DNA from: Lentisphaeria bacterium UBA4640
Lineage (GTDB): Bacteria > Verrucomicrobiota > Lentisphaeria > Victivallales > UBA1829
Assembly: GCA_002405835.1 (NCBI GenBank)
Contig: DHMO01000063.1
Coordinates: 1-64,000 of the forward strand
Direction: 5' to 3'
Length of the DNA: 64,000 nucleotides
Below are positions 1 through 9,609 of this stretch, in pieces (the stretch's first letter is position 1; each line of letters starts with the position of its first letter). The translations under genes were made by a program, and so were the position numbers. The notes below the pieces were generated by a model, which had not been told where the DNA came from, did no database searches, and saw only the letters and a list, made by a program, of their open reading frames with translations.

Positions 1-2
1 AA

Positions 3-719
3 CAAGTGATTATAGTGGTAATTACCATCATAGCAATCCTTGCCGAACTCCTCCTCCCGGCGCTGAACAAGGCTAGAGACAAAGCATATGCGATCAGCTG
101 CACAAGCAACCTCAAACAGCAGGGGCTTGCATTCGCCGGGTATGCAAATGACAACAGCGACTGGCTGGTTTCGGAACGGGAATTCGGGAACGGAGACAAC
201 GGATTCTTCTGGTACCGTGTTCTGCAGAATCTCGGGTACTGCGGAAATAAAGCGGTCTCTTCCGCCAATCCCAAACGGACAGGCATTTTCTGCTGTCCCG
301 CAGATACGGCTTCACCGAAAGTGACCAGCCGCGGAACCGATTACGTCAGCTATGTTTCAAACGGCAATGTCAATGCGAAGTACACAATGGAAAATTCCGG
401 CGACGGAGCTTACGGACTTCATCATTATACATTCGGTCAGCTCGGGAAAAGGAAAAAAAGCATTTCGAAGACTGTCATTGCCACTGACGGGATGCCGTGG
501 GGTGAAGGTGATTCCGTTGTCATGTTCACCGCGCAGCATCTCAACAAAACTGCAAATCCTTATGATCTGCAGAATCCGCAGTACTACATTCCGCTGCGCC
601 ACGCGCTGAGCACAAATCTGCTCCGCGGGGACCTGCATGTCGACCGCTTCCAGGGTCCGCTCGGTCCGACTGGCGGAGAAAGCAAACTGCTCAACTGCGA
701 TGACAGCGAAGAACGCTGA
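3..719 (+). CDS. Type II pseudopilin-like protein (DUF1559-type), 5' end outside window
   Basis: The reading frame is open to the left edge, so the start is missing. The first visible residues (VVITIIAIL, then [12 protein letters not shown]) match the hydrophobic N-terminal helix of type II secretion pseudopilins of the [16 protein letters not shown] class. The position of the conserved Glu5 appears to be Val here (QVIIVV instead of IELLVV). The C-terminal part has the [16 protein letters not shown] pattern, equivalent to the RHxxxxNxLFxDGHV ending of DUF1559 proteins. Such proteins are inner-membrane anchored and assembled by a type II secretion or pilus machine; any cargo role is inferred. 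A gene for a secreted carbohydrate-binding-like protein follows 41 bp downstream, so the two are probably co-transcribed. A GTG at 6 is a formal start but would lack the prepilin leader. Confidence 0.8.
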   Translation, partial: QVIIVVITIIAILAELLLPALNKARDKAYAISCTSNLKQQGLAFAGYANDNSDWLVSEREFGNGDNGFFWYRVLQNLGYCGNKAVSSANPKRTGIFCCPADTASPKVTSRGTDYVSYVSNGNVNAKYTMENSGDGAYGLHHYTFGQLGKRKKSISKTVIATDGMPWGEGDSVVMFTAQHLNKTANPYDLQNPQYYIPLRHALSTNLLRGDLHVDRFQGPLGPTGGESKLLNCDDSEER

Positions 720-760
720 ACAACAACTATTTCAATAAACCAAACTTAAGGAGACAGCAA

Positions 761-1273
761 ATGAAATCACTCAAACTCGCCCTTTTCGCCGCCATGACGC
801 CCGCCATTCTGTTCAGCGCGGAATTCCTGCCGAACGCAGAATGGAACGCAAAAGCGCCGGCAACCGTTGAACTGAAACAGGAAAAAAATCTCACCTTCCA
901 GCTGCCGAAAACGGAATCGGCGGTGAAATTCATCAACTTCCACGGAAACTTCAACGCTCCGGTCGATCTTTCCAAACTGGAGAAAGTCACACTGAAACTC
1001 AAAGGCAATGTCGCAATCCCCGTCGGGCTCTCCTTCTTCTGCAGCGGAGGGTATTACCAGACCGCGTGGTCGAGTGCCAAAACAGGAAAAGAAGAGACGG
1101 TCATTGAGTTCACAAGGGAGGCGTTCAGCAATTACAAAACGCCCGATCTGACACAGGCGAAACAGCTGATTGTCAATCTCGGACTCTGGGCGTGCGACAC
1201 GACGAAGCAGGATATGGAAATCACAATATCCTCCATCGACATTGTCCCGGCTCCCGCAGCGTCAAACAAGTAA
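761..1273 (+). CDS. Small secreted protein, carbohydrate-binding-like
   Basis: 170 residues with a clear Sec signal peptide (MKSLKLALFAAMTPAILFSA, cleavage probably after the last Ala). An AGGAG Shine-Dalgarno sits 6-7 nt before the ATG. The mature part is about 150 residues and rich in alternating beta-strand patterns, suggesting a single beta-sandwich of the kind found in carbohydrate-binding modules; no catalytic motif is visible. Its first 45 mature residues resemble the start of the next gene (LPKTESAVKFINFHGNF here, LPKTEEPLKFINCTGFF there), so the two are paralogous in this part. It lies between a pseudopilin and a GH2-like gene. The sugar-binding role is inferred from fold impression and context, not from a recognised family signature. 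Confidence 0.6.
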   Translation: MKSLKLALFAAMTPAILFSAEFLPNAEWNAKAPATVELKQEKNLTFQLPKTESAVKFINFHGNFNAPVDLSKLEKVTLKLKGNVAIPVGLSFFCSGGYYQTAWSSAKTGKEETVIEFTREAFSNYKTPDLTQAKQLIVNLGLWACDTTKQDMEITISSIDIVPAPAASNK

Positions 1274-1290
1274 AAAAGGTTGCGGACTTC

Positions 1291-4200
1291 ATGCTGAGAA
1301 TCAGAACATTTCTTTTCGGGACGGTCCTGCTCTGCTTCACCGTCCTCCCCCTTTACGGTCTTGACCTTATCCGGGAACTGGACTGGAAAGACAACGGCAA
1401 TCTGAAAGTGGAACGGAAAGAGGACGGCGGGCGGATGCGGCTGGTCTTCACTCTTCCGAAAACAGAAGAACCGCTGAAGTTCATCAACTGCACCGGATTC
1501 TTCAGCAAAGTCCGCGACATCAGCGATTTCAAACATCGGCTATGCGGACGGCGAAGTCGCTCTTTACGTCAACGGAAAACCGGCGGGCATCCTGACTTCC
1601 GCAAAGAACCGCAGCAGTCAATTGAACGCGCTTTTGAAATTCGGAGAGAAAAACCGGATTGATCTTCTCTACACCGGACAGATCAACCCGCGCATCACTC
1701 CGAACGGAGGCTATGGAATCACTGGAGATCTTGCCCTGGTGGCAAATGCCGGAAATGAAGCGTTGAAGGATATCTGGATCCGGCAGGCTTCCGGCATAGA
1801 CGGGACATTCCGCGTTGAAGTCCGCTCCGATTTCGCCCGTCTCGGAACGCTGGAACTCACGCTGCTTGCGGAGGACGGAACCGTTCTGTACCAAACCAAG
1901 CGGAAGCCGGAAAGCGAAAACACCGTTTTCTCCGGAAAAGCGGAACTGTTTCCACAATGGAACCCGTCCGCTCCGCGTCTCTGCTCTGCTGTTGTCCGCG
2001 CGTTCGACCGAAACGACAAATTGGCGGACGAAAGAAAAATCTCCTTCGGATTCCGAACGTTTGAAGTCAAAAACGGAAAATTTTTCCTGAACGGGAACCC
2101 GATCCGTCTGCGTCATACTCCGGTTGCCGGCGATGCCTCGGAAGTCTACGACCCCGGCTTTCTCGAATACGTCAAAAAGCTCGGATTCAACGCCGTCTAT
2201 CTCCACGCGGGAAGCGCAGGCAACAACCAGACTCTGTTCGAATTGCTTGACAAACACGGTTTTCTGGCGTTCTGTCCAATCTCCGACAAGCTTGCGGATA
2301 CAGACACTCTTGAGGAATTGCGCCGTTACCGCAACCATCCCGCCAACATCGGTTATATCAGCGACCCGTACGGACAGTTCATTTTCAACGGACTCGGATT
2401 GACGCCCTTCCAGACGGATGATGATTTCATGCCGGACAGTCCAAAAGCCAAAGAAATCGAAAAATTCCTGAAAAAGCGTCAGGCGCTTTTCGCCCAGGGC
2501 GATCCGGAGCGGCTTTACATCGCACAGGGAACCGGAAATCTGCCCGGCTCCATGCGGATGAGTCATCACTACCCCACCGGCGGACTGAATCTGCTCGACC
2601 GCATGATGTTCCACGCGCCGTGGGCGGCAAGGGAAAACCGGAAACTGCCGCTCTCCATCTATGAAGCCGGCTGCCGTTCCCTCCATGAAATGGATCTGCA
2701 GCACAGCGACGACAAGTTCCCGGTCAGCGGCAGAAAAGATCTCAAGACCTGGCGCATGGTCAACTTCGAAGCCGCCGCCCGTTTCATCGGCGACAGCGCG
2801 TTTGAAAACTGGCTGGAGGCCGAAAAGCTGATTTTCCGTGCAAGCATGCGCAATTACCGCATGAACGGCGTCGACTCCGTAACCCCGTGGGGACGTCTCT
2901 GGTATTCCATGCCGGCGCCGCGAAAAGGTGTCTTCAAGGAAAAAGACAGACGCCGACTTTCCTGGAAATATTTCACCATGCCTCTCGCGGAAAGCTATGA
3001 GGACCAGTGGATGAAAATGAACAGCTGGTATTACTGTCTGCGCGCACTCCCCGACCGCCCGTGGCCGGAAAAGTACGGAGAGTCCTATAACCGTATTCAG
3101 CCGACCATTTTCGCAGACATCTATGAACGGGAAATGCAGCCGCTCTTCTGCGCAATAGCCGGTCCTGCCGGAGATCTCTTCTCACAGGATCACAATTATT
3201 ACGGCGGAGAAAGAGTCGAACGTTCCATTTTCGCCGTCAATGACGACCTTGCGGCCCGTTCCTTCTCTGCGGAGCTCCGGCTTTCCGTCGACGGAAAAGA
3301 ATACGCCCGGAGCACGCATGAACTTGCTGCGGAACCTGGGGAAACGCTCGCCGTTCCGGTCGGATTTGATCTGCCGCAAACAACGAAACGCGTCTCCGCC
3401 AAGCTCGCGCTTTTCATTGACGGGCAACTCGCGGATGAATTCGCGCTCACGCTGTTCCCCGCCAGCTCCGCAAAACATCCGGAGATGCCCGGACTCGGCG
3501 TCATCGGCGACGGTTCGTTCGTGGCGAAAACGGGTCTGAAAGCGGAACGTCTGGACAAAAACGCTCCGGTTCCCGCCCGCATCACCCGGATCATCGTGGA
3601 ACGCAACGCCTTCAAAGGGGTGAAAACGGCGGAGCATCTGGAAAAATTTCTTGCCCGCGGCGGACAAATTCTGATGTTTGAACAGAACGATTCAACCCGG
3701 TTCGGATATCATGCGCGGGAACGGCGGCTGGAACACGCATTCATCGCCGCGGCGGATTCCGCAATTGCCGAAGGTCTGCAAAACGAAGATCTTTCCTTCT
3801 GGCGCGGCCGTGCGGAAAGCGTGGCTGATGAAGTGGTTCCGCATCCGGTCTATCAGTACGGTATTGCCCCGGGAGCCTCCATTCCGCACCTCACAAACCG
3901 GAATCTGGTTGCGGGACGCACTGTGGAACTGCCGTCATATGGAAATTTCCGTCCGGTCATCACCGGCGGCTATGACCGCGCAGAAGCCGTTGTTCTGGAA
4001 GCCCGTTCCGGAAACGGACGCCTTCTGCTCTGCATGGCGGACGTCACTTCCCGTTACGGGATTGATCCGGCGGCGACGCTTCTTGCGGACAATCTTCTGC
4101 GGGAATTCGCGAAAACGCCGTCAGCGCTTCTTCCGGGCGTCCGCTACAGCGGCGACGATGCGGGCAAAGAGTTTCTGGCATCTCTGGGAATCGCAATTGA

Positions 4201-5191
4201 TCCGGCTTCACAGGTCGGAGTTCTCGGCAAGGGCGGAACACTTGCCCGGCTTGGAAATGTCTCGACGGTTGTCCGTCTCCCGTTCTCCGGAACGCTTGAA
4301 GAGGCGGTGAATGCAAAGAGTTTTGAACTCTGGTGCAGCACCTGGCCGCGCTACTGGAACGGTCAGTTCTCCGGAACGCTCGAACTGCTGAAAGATCTGC
4401 GTCCGGGAACCGACTTCCCAGCATCGGCAGGACACGTCTTCTCCGGACTGAGCGCATGCGACTTCTACTTTTTCGAGCTTCCTGAACTGGAAAATCTCCG
4501 TTTCAAAACGCAGGTCTCCGAGATAGAAACAACACCGAACAGACTTGCCGGAAAAGGCGTCTATCAGGGTGTGAAACTCATCGTCTGCGGAGTTGATCCG
4601 GCGCGCATCCAGTCCGGCGAAGCGCGCGGAAAAGCCTTGCGCATCTGGTCCGTCCTGTTCTCCAATCTGAATATTGAAAACGCCTTCCGCATCCGTTTTT
4701 CAGATTCTCCGCTGGATCTCAGCCGGAGCCAATGGACCTTCACGACCGACCCGAAAGGCGACGGTGAAGCGCGCGGCTTTGCAGAGGGAAAATGTCCGAA
4801 GGAAAAACTGCGGAAGATTATCCCCGGAATCATCTGGGAAGCTCAGGGCGTAACCGAACGCAATCCCGAACTGCCGAACAACCCTCCCGGCTCCGCTTAC
4901 GACGGCTGCGCATGGTATTTCACGACAATCCGTCTTCCGGAAGCTCCGAAGGGAAAGTTCTGCTTCCACATCAACGGACTGCGCGATATTCCAACCTTTC
5001 AGCGGACGGAACAGCAGAGCGATCTTTACATCAACGGCAAAAAACTTCCAGCTCCGGTCGGAATCTACAACGGTTACTTCGGCGGTCAGAGCGTTCCGGC
5101 TCGGCATGAAATGCATCCGAAAGGGCTCTGCTCCGGAACCGTCCGCATTCCGTCTCACGACGCCATGCTTTTTTCCGAAGAAGCAAATTAA
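1291..5191 (+). pseudogene. GH2-like glycoside hydrolase, disrupted by a +1 frameshift near 1530
   Basis: Translation starts at ATG 1291 with a signal peptide (MLRIRTFLFGTVLLCFTVLPLYG) and about 45 residues resembling the preceding small secreted protein. That frame runs into a stop at 1660. From about 1535 the next frame carries a GH2 sugar-binding motif (IGYADGEVALYVNGKPAG) and stays open to 5191. The frames overlap between 1478 and 1662, so the break lies there, most likely near the A-run at 1531-1533. The long part (about 1220 residues) has a GH2-like barrel segment (KNGKFFLNGNPIRLRHTPV), a class I glutamine-amidotransferase-like segment around 3500-4100 that may be a non-catalytic trimerisation-like domain, and a C-terminal galactose-binding-like sandwich. 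The N-terminal domain is much shorter than its paralogue, so a deletion may accompany the shift. A sequencing error is not excluded. Confidence 0.65.
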
Positions 5192-5230
5192 ACCTCTCCG
5201 CCCGTGCTGACGCCGGGAAAATTCAAAAAC

Positions 5231-5258
5231 TTGAAAAGTGTAAACAACGCTGTATAGT
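5231..5258 (+). promoter_or_regulatory. Sigma70-type promoter for the AraC gene
   Basis: TTGAAA at 5231-5236 and TATAGT at 5253-5258, 16 bp apart, 31 bp before the start codon. The -10 box is preceded by TG, as at several other promoters here. Confidence 0.65.
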
Positions 5259-5289
5259 ACGGAAAAGTTTTCCCGACAGGAGGTTTTGC

Positions 5290-6132
5290 ATGAATACAAT
5301 CCATTATGACACCGCAATGATTGCGGTCTACGATTTTTTCTGCACGAACCAGACTTTCGCCCGGCACGACGCCTGTTTCGGAATGCATTCACATGATTTC
5401 TTCGAATTTTTCCTTGTGAAACGCGGAACCATTCATCATCAGGTGAATTCCAGGGCGGAGCTTCTCAAGCCCGGAACTCTCGTCCTGATCCGCCCCAAAG
5501 ATGAACATTCCCTGACATGCACCGAAGAGAGCGACCAGATCTCCTTCTACAACTGCAATGTCCGTCCCGAACTCTTTCTTTCCTGCTTCCATTCCCTCGC
5601 CGGAAAAAACAACTCGGTCGGAGAATTGAACCAGACTGTCGTCCTTGCACCTGAACAGATTCAAAACCTTTCCGAACGCTTCACCAGAATCGCAAACTGG
5701 CAAAATCAGAAAATTCCAAGACCCGTTGAAATGGAAGGACGGATGCTGATTCTGGAAGTTCTGGAAATCTTTCTGCTGCATCAATACGATGAGGGAGCGG
5801 AAGAACCGGAGTGGCTCAGAAACGCCATGGAGCAGATGCAGGATCCCGAAAACCTGCGGCTCGGTCTCCCCCGTTTCCGCGAACTGACCGGACGCTCGCA
5901 GGAACATGTCTGCCGGACTATGCGGCTCTTCTATGACATCTCTCCGCGCGAATATCTTCTGCAGCTCCGTCTTCAGCGCGCCGTCCGCCTCCTGCTTTAC
6001 TCCGAACTGCCGGTTGAGCGGATCGCGCTCTCCTGCGGTTTTGAAAACATCGCCTATTTCCACGCCTCTTTCCTGAAAGAGTATCATACAACTCCGCTGC
6101 GCTACCGCAGAAATTTCACAGAAAACCGCTGA
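5290..6132 (+). CDS. AraC family transcriptional regulator with cupin sensor domain
   Basis: 280 residues. The start at 5290 is fixed by an AGGAGG Shine-Dalgarno at 5278-5283. Residues about 25-110 form an AraC-type cupin with the HSHDFFEFFLVKRG motif, the usual sugar-sensing half. The last 100 residues are a two-helix-turn-helix AraC DNA-binding domain (LQRAVRLLLYSELPVERIALSCGF, shown here only as the ERIALSCGFENIAYFHASF core). It lies between the frameshifted GH2-like gene and an intact beta-mannosidase, both on the same strand, so it probably senses a glycan breakdown product and activates one or both. The effector is unknown. The domain assignment is strong; the target assignment is inferred from proximity. 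Confidence 0.9.
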   Translation: MNTIHYDTAMIAVYDFFCTNQTFARHDACFGMHSHDFFEFFLVKRGTIHHQVNSRAELLKPGTLVLIRPKDEHSLTCTEESDQISFYNCNVRPELFLSCFHSLAGKNNSVGELNQTVVLAPEQIQNLSERFTRIANWQNQKIPRPVEMEGRMLILEVLEIFLLHQYDEGAEEPEWLRNAMEQMQDPENLRLGLPRFRELTGRSQEHVCRTMRLFYDISPREYLLQLRLQRAVRLLLYSELPVERIALSCGFENIAYFHASFLKEYHTTPLRYRRNFTENR

Positions 6133-6204
6133 TTCCTCCCGCCTAATCCTTCCCTGCCTGTGCACTTTAAATATCAATACAGCATAGTTTTTCTTAAAAA
6201 GCAT

Positions 6205-6233
6205 TTAGTCTTTTTCCGGAATTGATGTATAAT
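6205..6233 (+). promoter_or_regulatory. Promoter for the beta-mannosidase gene
   Basis: TATAAT at 6228-6233, preceded by TG, with a weak -35 (TTAGTC, 6205-6210) 17 bp upstream. The weak -35 fits dependence on an activator such as the adjacent AraC protein. Confidence 0.55.
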
Positions 6234-6274
6234 GTGCTCCGGAACAAAAAATCAGAACAACGCAAGGAGATTCA

Positions 6275-8719
6275 ATGTTTTTAGATTTGTCACAGTGTCA
6301 ATGGGAACTTCTCGGATCAGATGCTTCGGATTTGCCGGTTCGCGTCCCACTCACTCTGCCCGGAGACAATGCATCCGCGCTGTATGCGGCCGGAATCATT
6401 CCCGATCCGTATGCAGGACGCAATGAATCCGCAGTCCAGTTCATCGGCGGCCGCAAGTGGCTCTTCCGCACGGAATTCACTCTCGACGCCCTTCCGGGAA
6501 ATCCGGTGTATCTCAATCTCGACTCTGTAGACACCTGCGCGGAAATCCGGCTGAACGGAACCTTCCTTGGCCGGAGCGACAACATGTTCGCCCGTTTCCG
6601 CGCATGGACGGGAGACCTGCTCAAAGCCGGAACGAACTCTCTGGAAATCGAATTCGAATCCGTAACCGCCGAGGCGAACCGCCGCGCCGAACGGAGCTGT
6701 GAATCTCTCGGACAGAATGACAACAATGCCATTCCGAACCTGCAGTTTCTCCGCAAAATACAATCCTCCGGAGGGTGGGACTGGGGAATCTGTCTGCCCG
6801 TCTGCGGGCTCTACGACTCGCTTTATCTTGCAGAAGCTCCGGCACGCATTGAGCATCTCACAACCAGCCAGTCGTTCGAAGGTCCGGACGCCGTCCTCTC
6901 CGTTCAAATCGAATTCAACTCCTGCAAAGAGACAACGCTTCCCCTGACCCTGCGTTTCGCGGAACAGACGCTGAACCGCGCATTGGAGCTTTCCGCAGGG
7001 AAAAGCATGCAGAAATTCAGCTTCCCCGTATCTTCTCCCGCACTCTGGAATCCCGCGGGATACGGCGGACAGAATCTCTACACGCTTGAAGCGGCAACCC
7101 CGTACGAAACAAAAAAACGCAGAATAGGATTCCGCAAACTGGAACTCGTCCGGAACAAAGACGGGGAAAATGCCGAAAGTTTTTATTTCAGAATCAACGG
7201 GAATGACGTCTTCTGCAAAGGCGCAAACTGGATTCCCGCTGACGCCATGCCCGGCAGAACATCTCCGGACAAAATCCGTTTTCTCCTGCAATCCGCCCGC
7301 GACGCCAATATGAATATGATCCGCGTCTGGGGCGGCGGACGTTACGAAAGCGACCTGTTTTACGATATCTGCGACGAACTCGGTCTGCTGGTCTGGCACG
7401 ACTGCATGTTCGCCTGCGTCCGCTATCCTTCCGACCCGGAATTTCTTGAATCTGTCGACAGGGAACTGGAATTCCAGGTCAAGCGTCTTTCCGTTCATCC
7501 CTGCATGACGCTCTGGTGCGGCGACAATGAAATCTGCATGTGTTACGGACACACCCCCGATTCCGAAGAACAGTACCGCAATGCACTGCAATATCATTTT
7601 TTCAATCAGGCGCTGATGCGCATTCTGAAAAAATACAACTCGGACATTCCCGTATGGAACTCCTCGCCCTGCAAAGGACCGGAGGATATGGGAGCCAATG
7701 TCTGGAACCCCTCCAGAGGCGATTTCCATTACTGGGACGTCTGGCACGGCGACAAGCCGTTTGAAGCGTTCTACTCGGTCGCCCCGCGGTTCTGCGCCGA
7801 ATTCGGTTTCCAATCCTTCCCGCTGCTGAGCACGCTCCGCAGATGGATCAGTCCGGAACACAGAAATCTTTCCGCGCCGGAAATGGAGGCGCATCAGAAA
7901 AACGGGATCGGCAACACGCGCATTCTCTCCACCTTCGCCCGCTATTTCCGCGTGCCCGCCGGCTTTGAGCAGATTGTCTATCTGAGCCAGGTTCAGCAGA
8001 CGCTCGCAATGCAGACAGGCGTTGACCACTTCCGCAGCCTGCGTCCGTACTGCATGGGCGCTCTCTATTGGCAGCTGAACGACAACTGGCCGGTCGCCTC
8101 CTGGTCTTCCATCGACTACACCGGCGGCTGGAAGATTCTGCACTACGCCGCAAAACGCTTCTTTGCTCCGCTGCGTCTGACCGCGGTAAAGCGGGATGAC
8201 ATGTTCATGATCTGTCTTGTCAATGACACACTTGACAGCATTCCGGGTACTCTGCATCTGGATTTCCATTCCTTCCACGGAAAAACGGAAAACATACTTG
8301 TGGAAAAGCTGGAAATCGCCAGACAGAGCGTTGCGCTTCCTGCGCGGATTCCGGATTGCAGCGATCCGGAAAATGGATTTTTTGAGCTTCGCTTCGAAAC
8401 CGGAACGCAAGTGTTGCGAAACGAGTTTTTCCCCGTCGCATACAAGAGCTCCGCTCTTCCCGTTCCGCAGATAAAAACGCAGGTCCGGAAAACGGATTCC
8501 GGTTTCGAAGTCACGCTCTCCGCCGGTCAGTTTGCCTTCTTTGTCTTTGCCGGACTCCGCGATACGGCATGCCGCTGGAGCGACAACGCGGTGACGCTTT
8601 ATCCCGGCGAAGAAGTTCACCTGGTGGCACATCCGGAAACGGAACTTTCCGCGGAAGAATTCCGGAAACAGCTGATTATCCATGATCTCGGCTCCACAGC
8701 AAACCCTGAAATACAATAA
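6275..8719 (+). CDS. Beta-mannosidase (GH2)
   Basis: 814 residues without a signal peptide, so probably cytoplasmic. It hydrolyses terminal beta-mannosides by the retaining GH2 mechanism. Domain order is an N-terminal jelly roll (RKWLFRTEFTL, then VDTCAEIRLNGTFLG), an Ig-like domain with the SGGWDWGI signature of beta-mannosidases, then a TIM barrel. The acid/base is Glu419 in WCGDNE and the nucleophile is Glu509 in RFCAEFGFQ; KGANWIPAD and MIRVWGGGRYE are typical barrel segments. Length is normal for the family (about 800-850). A potential Shine-Dalgarno (AAGGAG) precedes the ATG by 5 nt. It follows the AraC gene from its own promoter and precedes a pseudopilin-GH pair, indicating a mannan or mannose-containing glycan cluster. 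Confidence 0.93.
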   Translation: MFLDLSQCQWELLGSDASDLPVRVPLTLPGDNASALYAAGIIPDPYAGRNESAVQFIGGRKWLFRTEFTLDALPGNPVYLNLDSVDTCAEIRLNGTFLGRSDNMFARFRAWTGDLLKAGTNSLEIEFESVTAEANRRAERSCESLGQNDNNAIPNLQFLRKIQSSGGWDWGICLPVCGLYDSLYLAEAPARIEHLTTSQSFEGPDAVLSVQIEFNSCKETTLPLTLRFAEQTLNRALELSAGKSMQKFSFPVSSPALWNPAGYGGQNLYTLEAATPYETKKRRIGFRKLELVRNKDGENAESFYFRINGNDVFCKGANWIPADAMPGRTSPDKIRFLLQSARDANMNMIRVWGGGRYESDLFYDICDELGLLVWHDCMFACVRYPSDPEFLESVDRELEFQVKRLSVHPCMTLWCGDNEICMCYGHTPDSEEQYRNALQYHFFNQALMRILKKYNSDIPVWNSSPCKGPEDMGANVWNPSRGDFHYWDVWHGDKPFEAFYSVAPRFCAEFGFQSFPLLSTLRRWISPEHRNLSAPEMEAHQKNGIGNTRILSTFARYFRVPAGFEQIVYLSQVQQTLAMQTGVDHFRSLRPYCMGALYWQLNDNWPVASWSSIDYTGGWKILHYAAKRFFAPLRLTAVKRDDMFMICLVNDTLDSIPGTLHLDFHSFHGKTENILVEKLEIARQSVALPARIPDCSDPENGFFELRFETGTQVLRNEFFPVAYKSSALPVPQIKTQVRKTDSGFEVTLSAGQFAFFVFAGLRDTACRWSDNAVTLYPGEEVHLVAHPETELSAEEFRKQLIIHDLGSTANPEIQ

Positions 8720-8809
8720 AAAAGGAGGTCAGACATCCGCATTCAGAACAAACCCTTGAATTGCCTGTTTATATCAGCAGGCAGAACAACAAACAAAAGG
8801 CAGAACACA

Positions 8810-9574
8810 ATGAACATTCATGAAAAAACGCACTTTTTCACCACACGAAAAGGGAAGTCCACGAGATTTACCCTTATAGAGCTCCTCGTGGTAGTTGCCA
8901 TCATCGCCATCCTCGCCGGCATCCTTCTGCCGGCCCTCAACAAGGCGAAAGAACGGGCTATGACAACTCTGTGTCTCGGAAACATGAAACAGATCGGGCT
9001 TGCCCTGATCAGCTACGACGGAACCAATGGAACCCTTCCGGTGACAGGCTCTCCGGGCTCGGATCCCGTCTGGGCCGGCGTGCTGGTCTCCGGAAAGTAC
9101 ACCATCTGCAAAAACTTCGTCTGCGGCAGAGCGGAAAACGCGCTGAAATCGTTCGACTGGGGAAGGACAATCGCCGACTCCCTGCGGGCGGAAGAACCGA
9201 AAGATGATGAAACATGGTACGGCTGGCAGTACACCGGTTACGGACTCAACGATGCGCTCGGAAAATTTCCGGAACGTCTGGCCTCCGTCAAACAGGCGTC
9301 CGCTAAGGTTCTCGTCGCGGAAGCGACGCAGGATCCCACGCAGGATGTTCCGTGCTACAAGGCGCAGCCAGTCCCGGACGGAAACATGGCGATTCCCCGT
9401 CACGGCAATCTCTGCAATGTGCTGTGGGCGGACGGCCATGTCTCCAGCGTAAGAGCAAGCCAGGACGGAGCTCTCGGAATAGAATCTCTCTATGCCGGAC
9501 CTCTGCTTAACGGATACCATGGAGCAACCGATGTTGCAAAAACGCCGTGGCTCATCAAATATCCGTGGTGGTAA
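8810..9574 (+). CDS. Type II pseudopilin-like protein (DUF1559-type)
   Basis: 254 residues from ATG 8810; an in-frame ATG at 8756 lacks a good ribosome site and would add residues before the basic leader. The leader ([19 protein letters not shown]) is followed by [18 protein letters not shown], the class III/type II prepilin motif with Glu5 intact. The residue before the cleavage site is Arg rather than the usual Gly. A soluble domain follows, ending in [19 protein letters not shown], the DUF1559 signature. It should be processed by a prepilin peptidase and built into a pseudopilus or left in the inner membrane. It lies 36 bp before a secreted GH gene, with no promoter visible between, so the pair is probably one operon. 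Confidence 0.88.
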   Translation: MNIHEKTHFFTTRKGKSTRFTLIELLVVVAIIAILAGILLPALNKAKERAMTTLCLGNMKQIGLALISYDGTNGTLPVTGSPGSDPVWAGVLVSGKYTICKNFVCGRAENALKSFDWGRTIADSLRAEEPKDDETWYGWQYTGYGLNDALGKFPERLASVKQASAKVLVAEATQDPTQDVPCYKAQPVPDGNMAIPRHGNLCNVLWADGHVSSVRASQDGALGIESLYAGPLLNGYHGATDVAKTPWLIKYPWW

Positions 9575-9609
9575 GCCGAAAACTCAAAATAAAAAAGGAT
9601 TTTTCCAAG

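Noticed and set aside
6317..8716. 799-codon minus-strand open frame opposite the beta-mannosidase
   Set aside because: Shadow of the GH2 gene; Cys/Arg-rich sequence without motifs.
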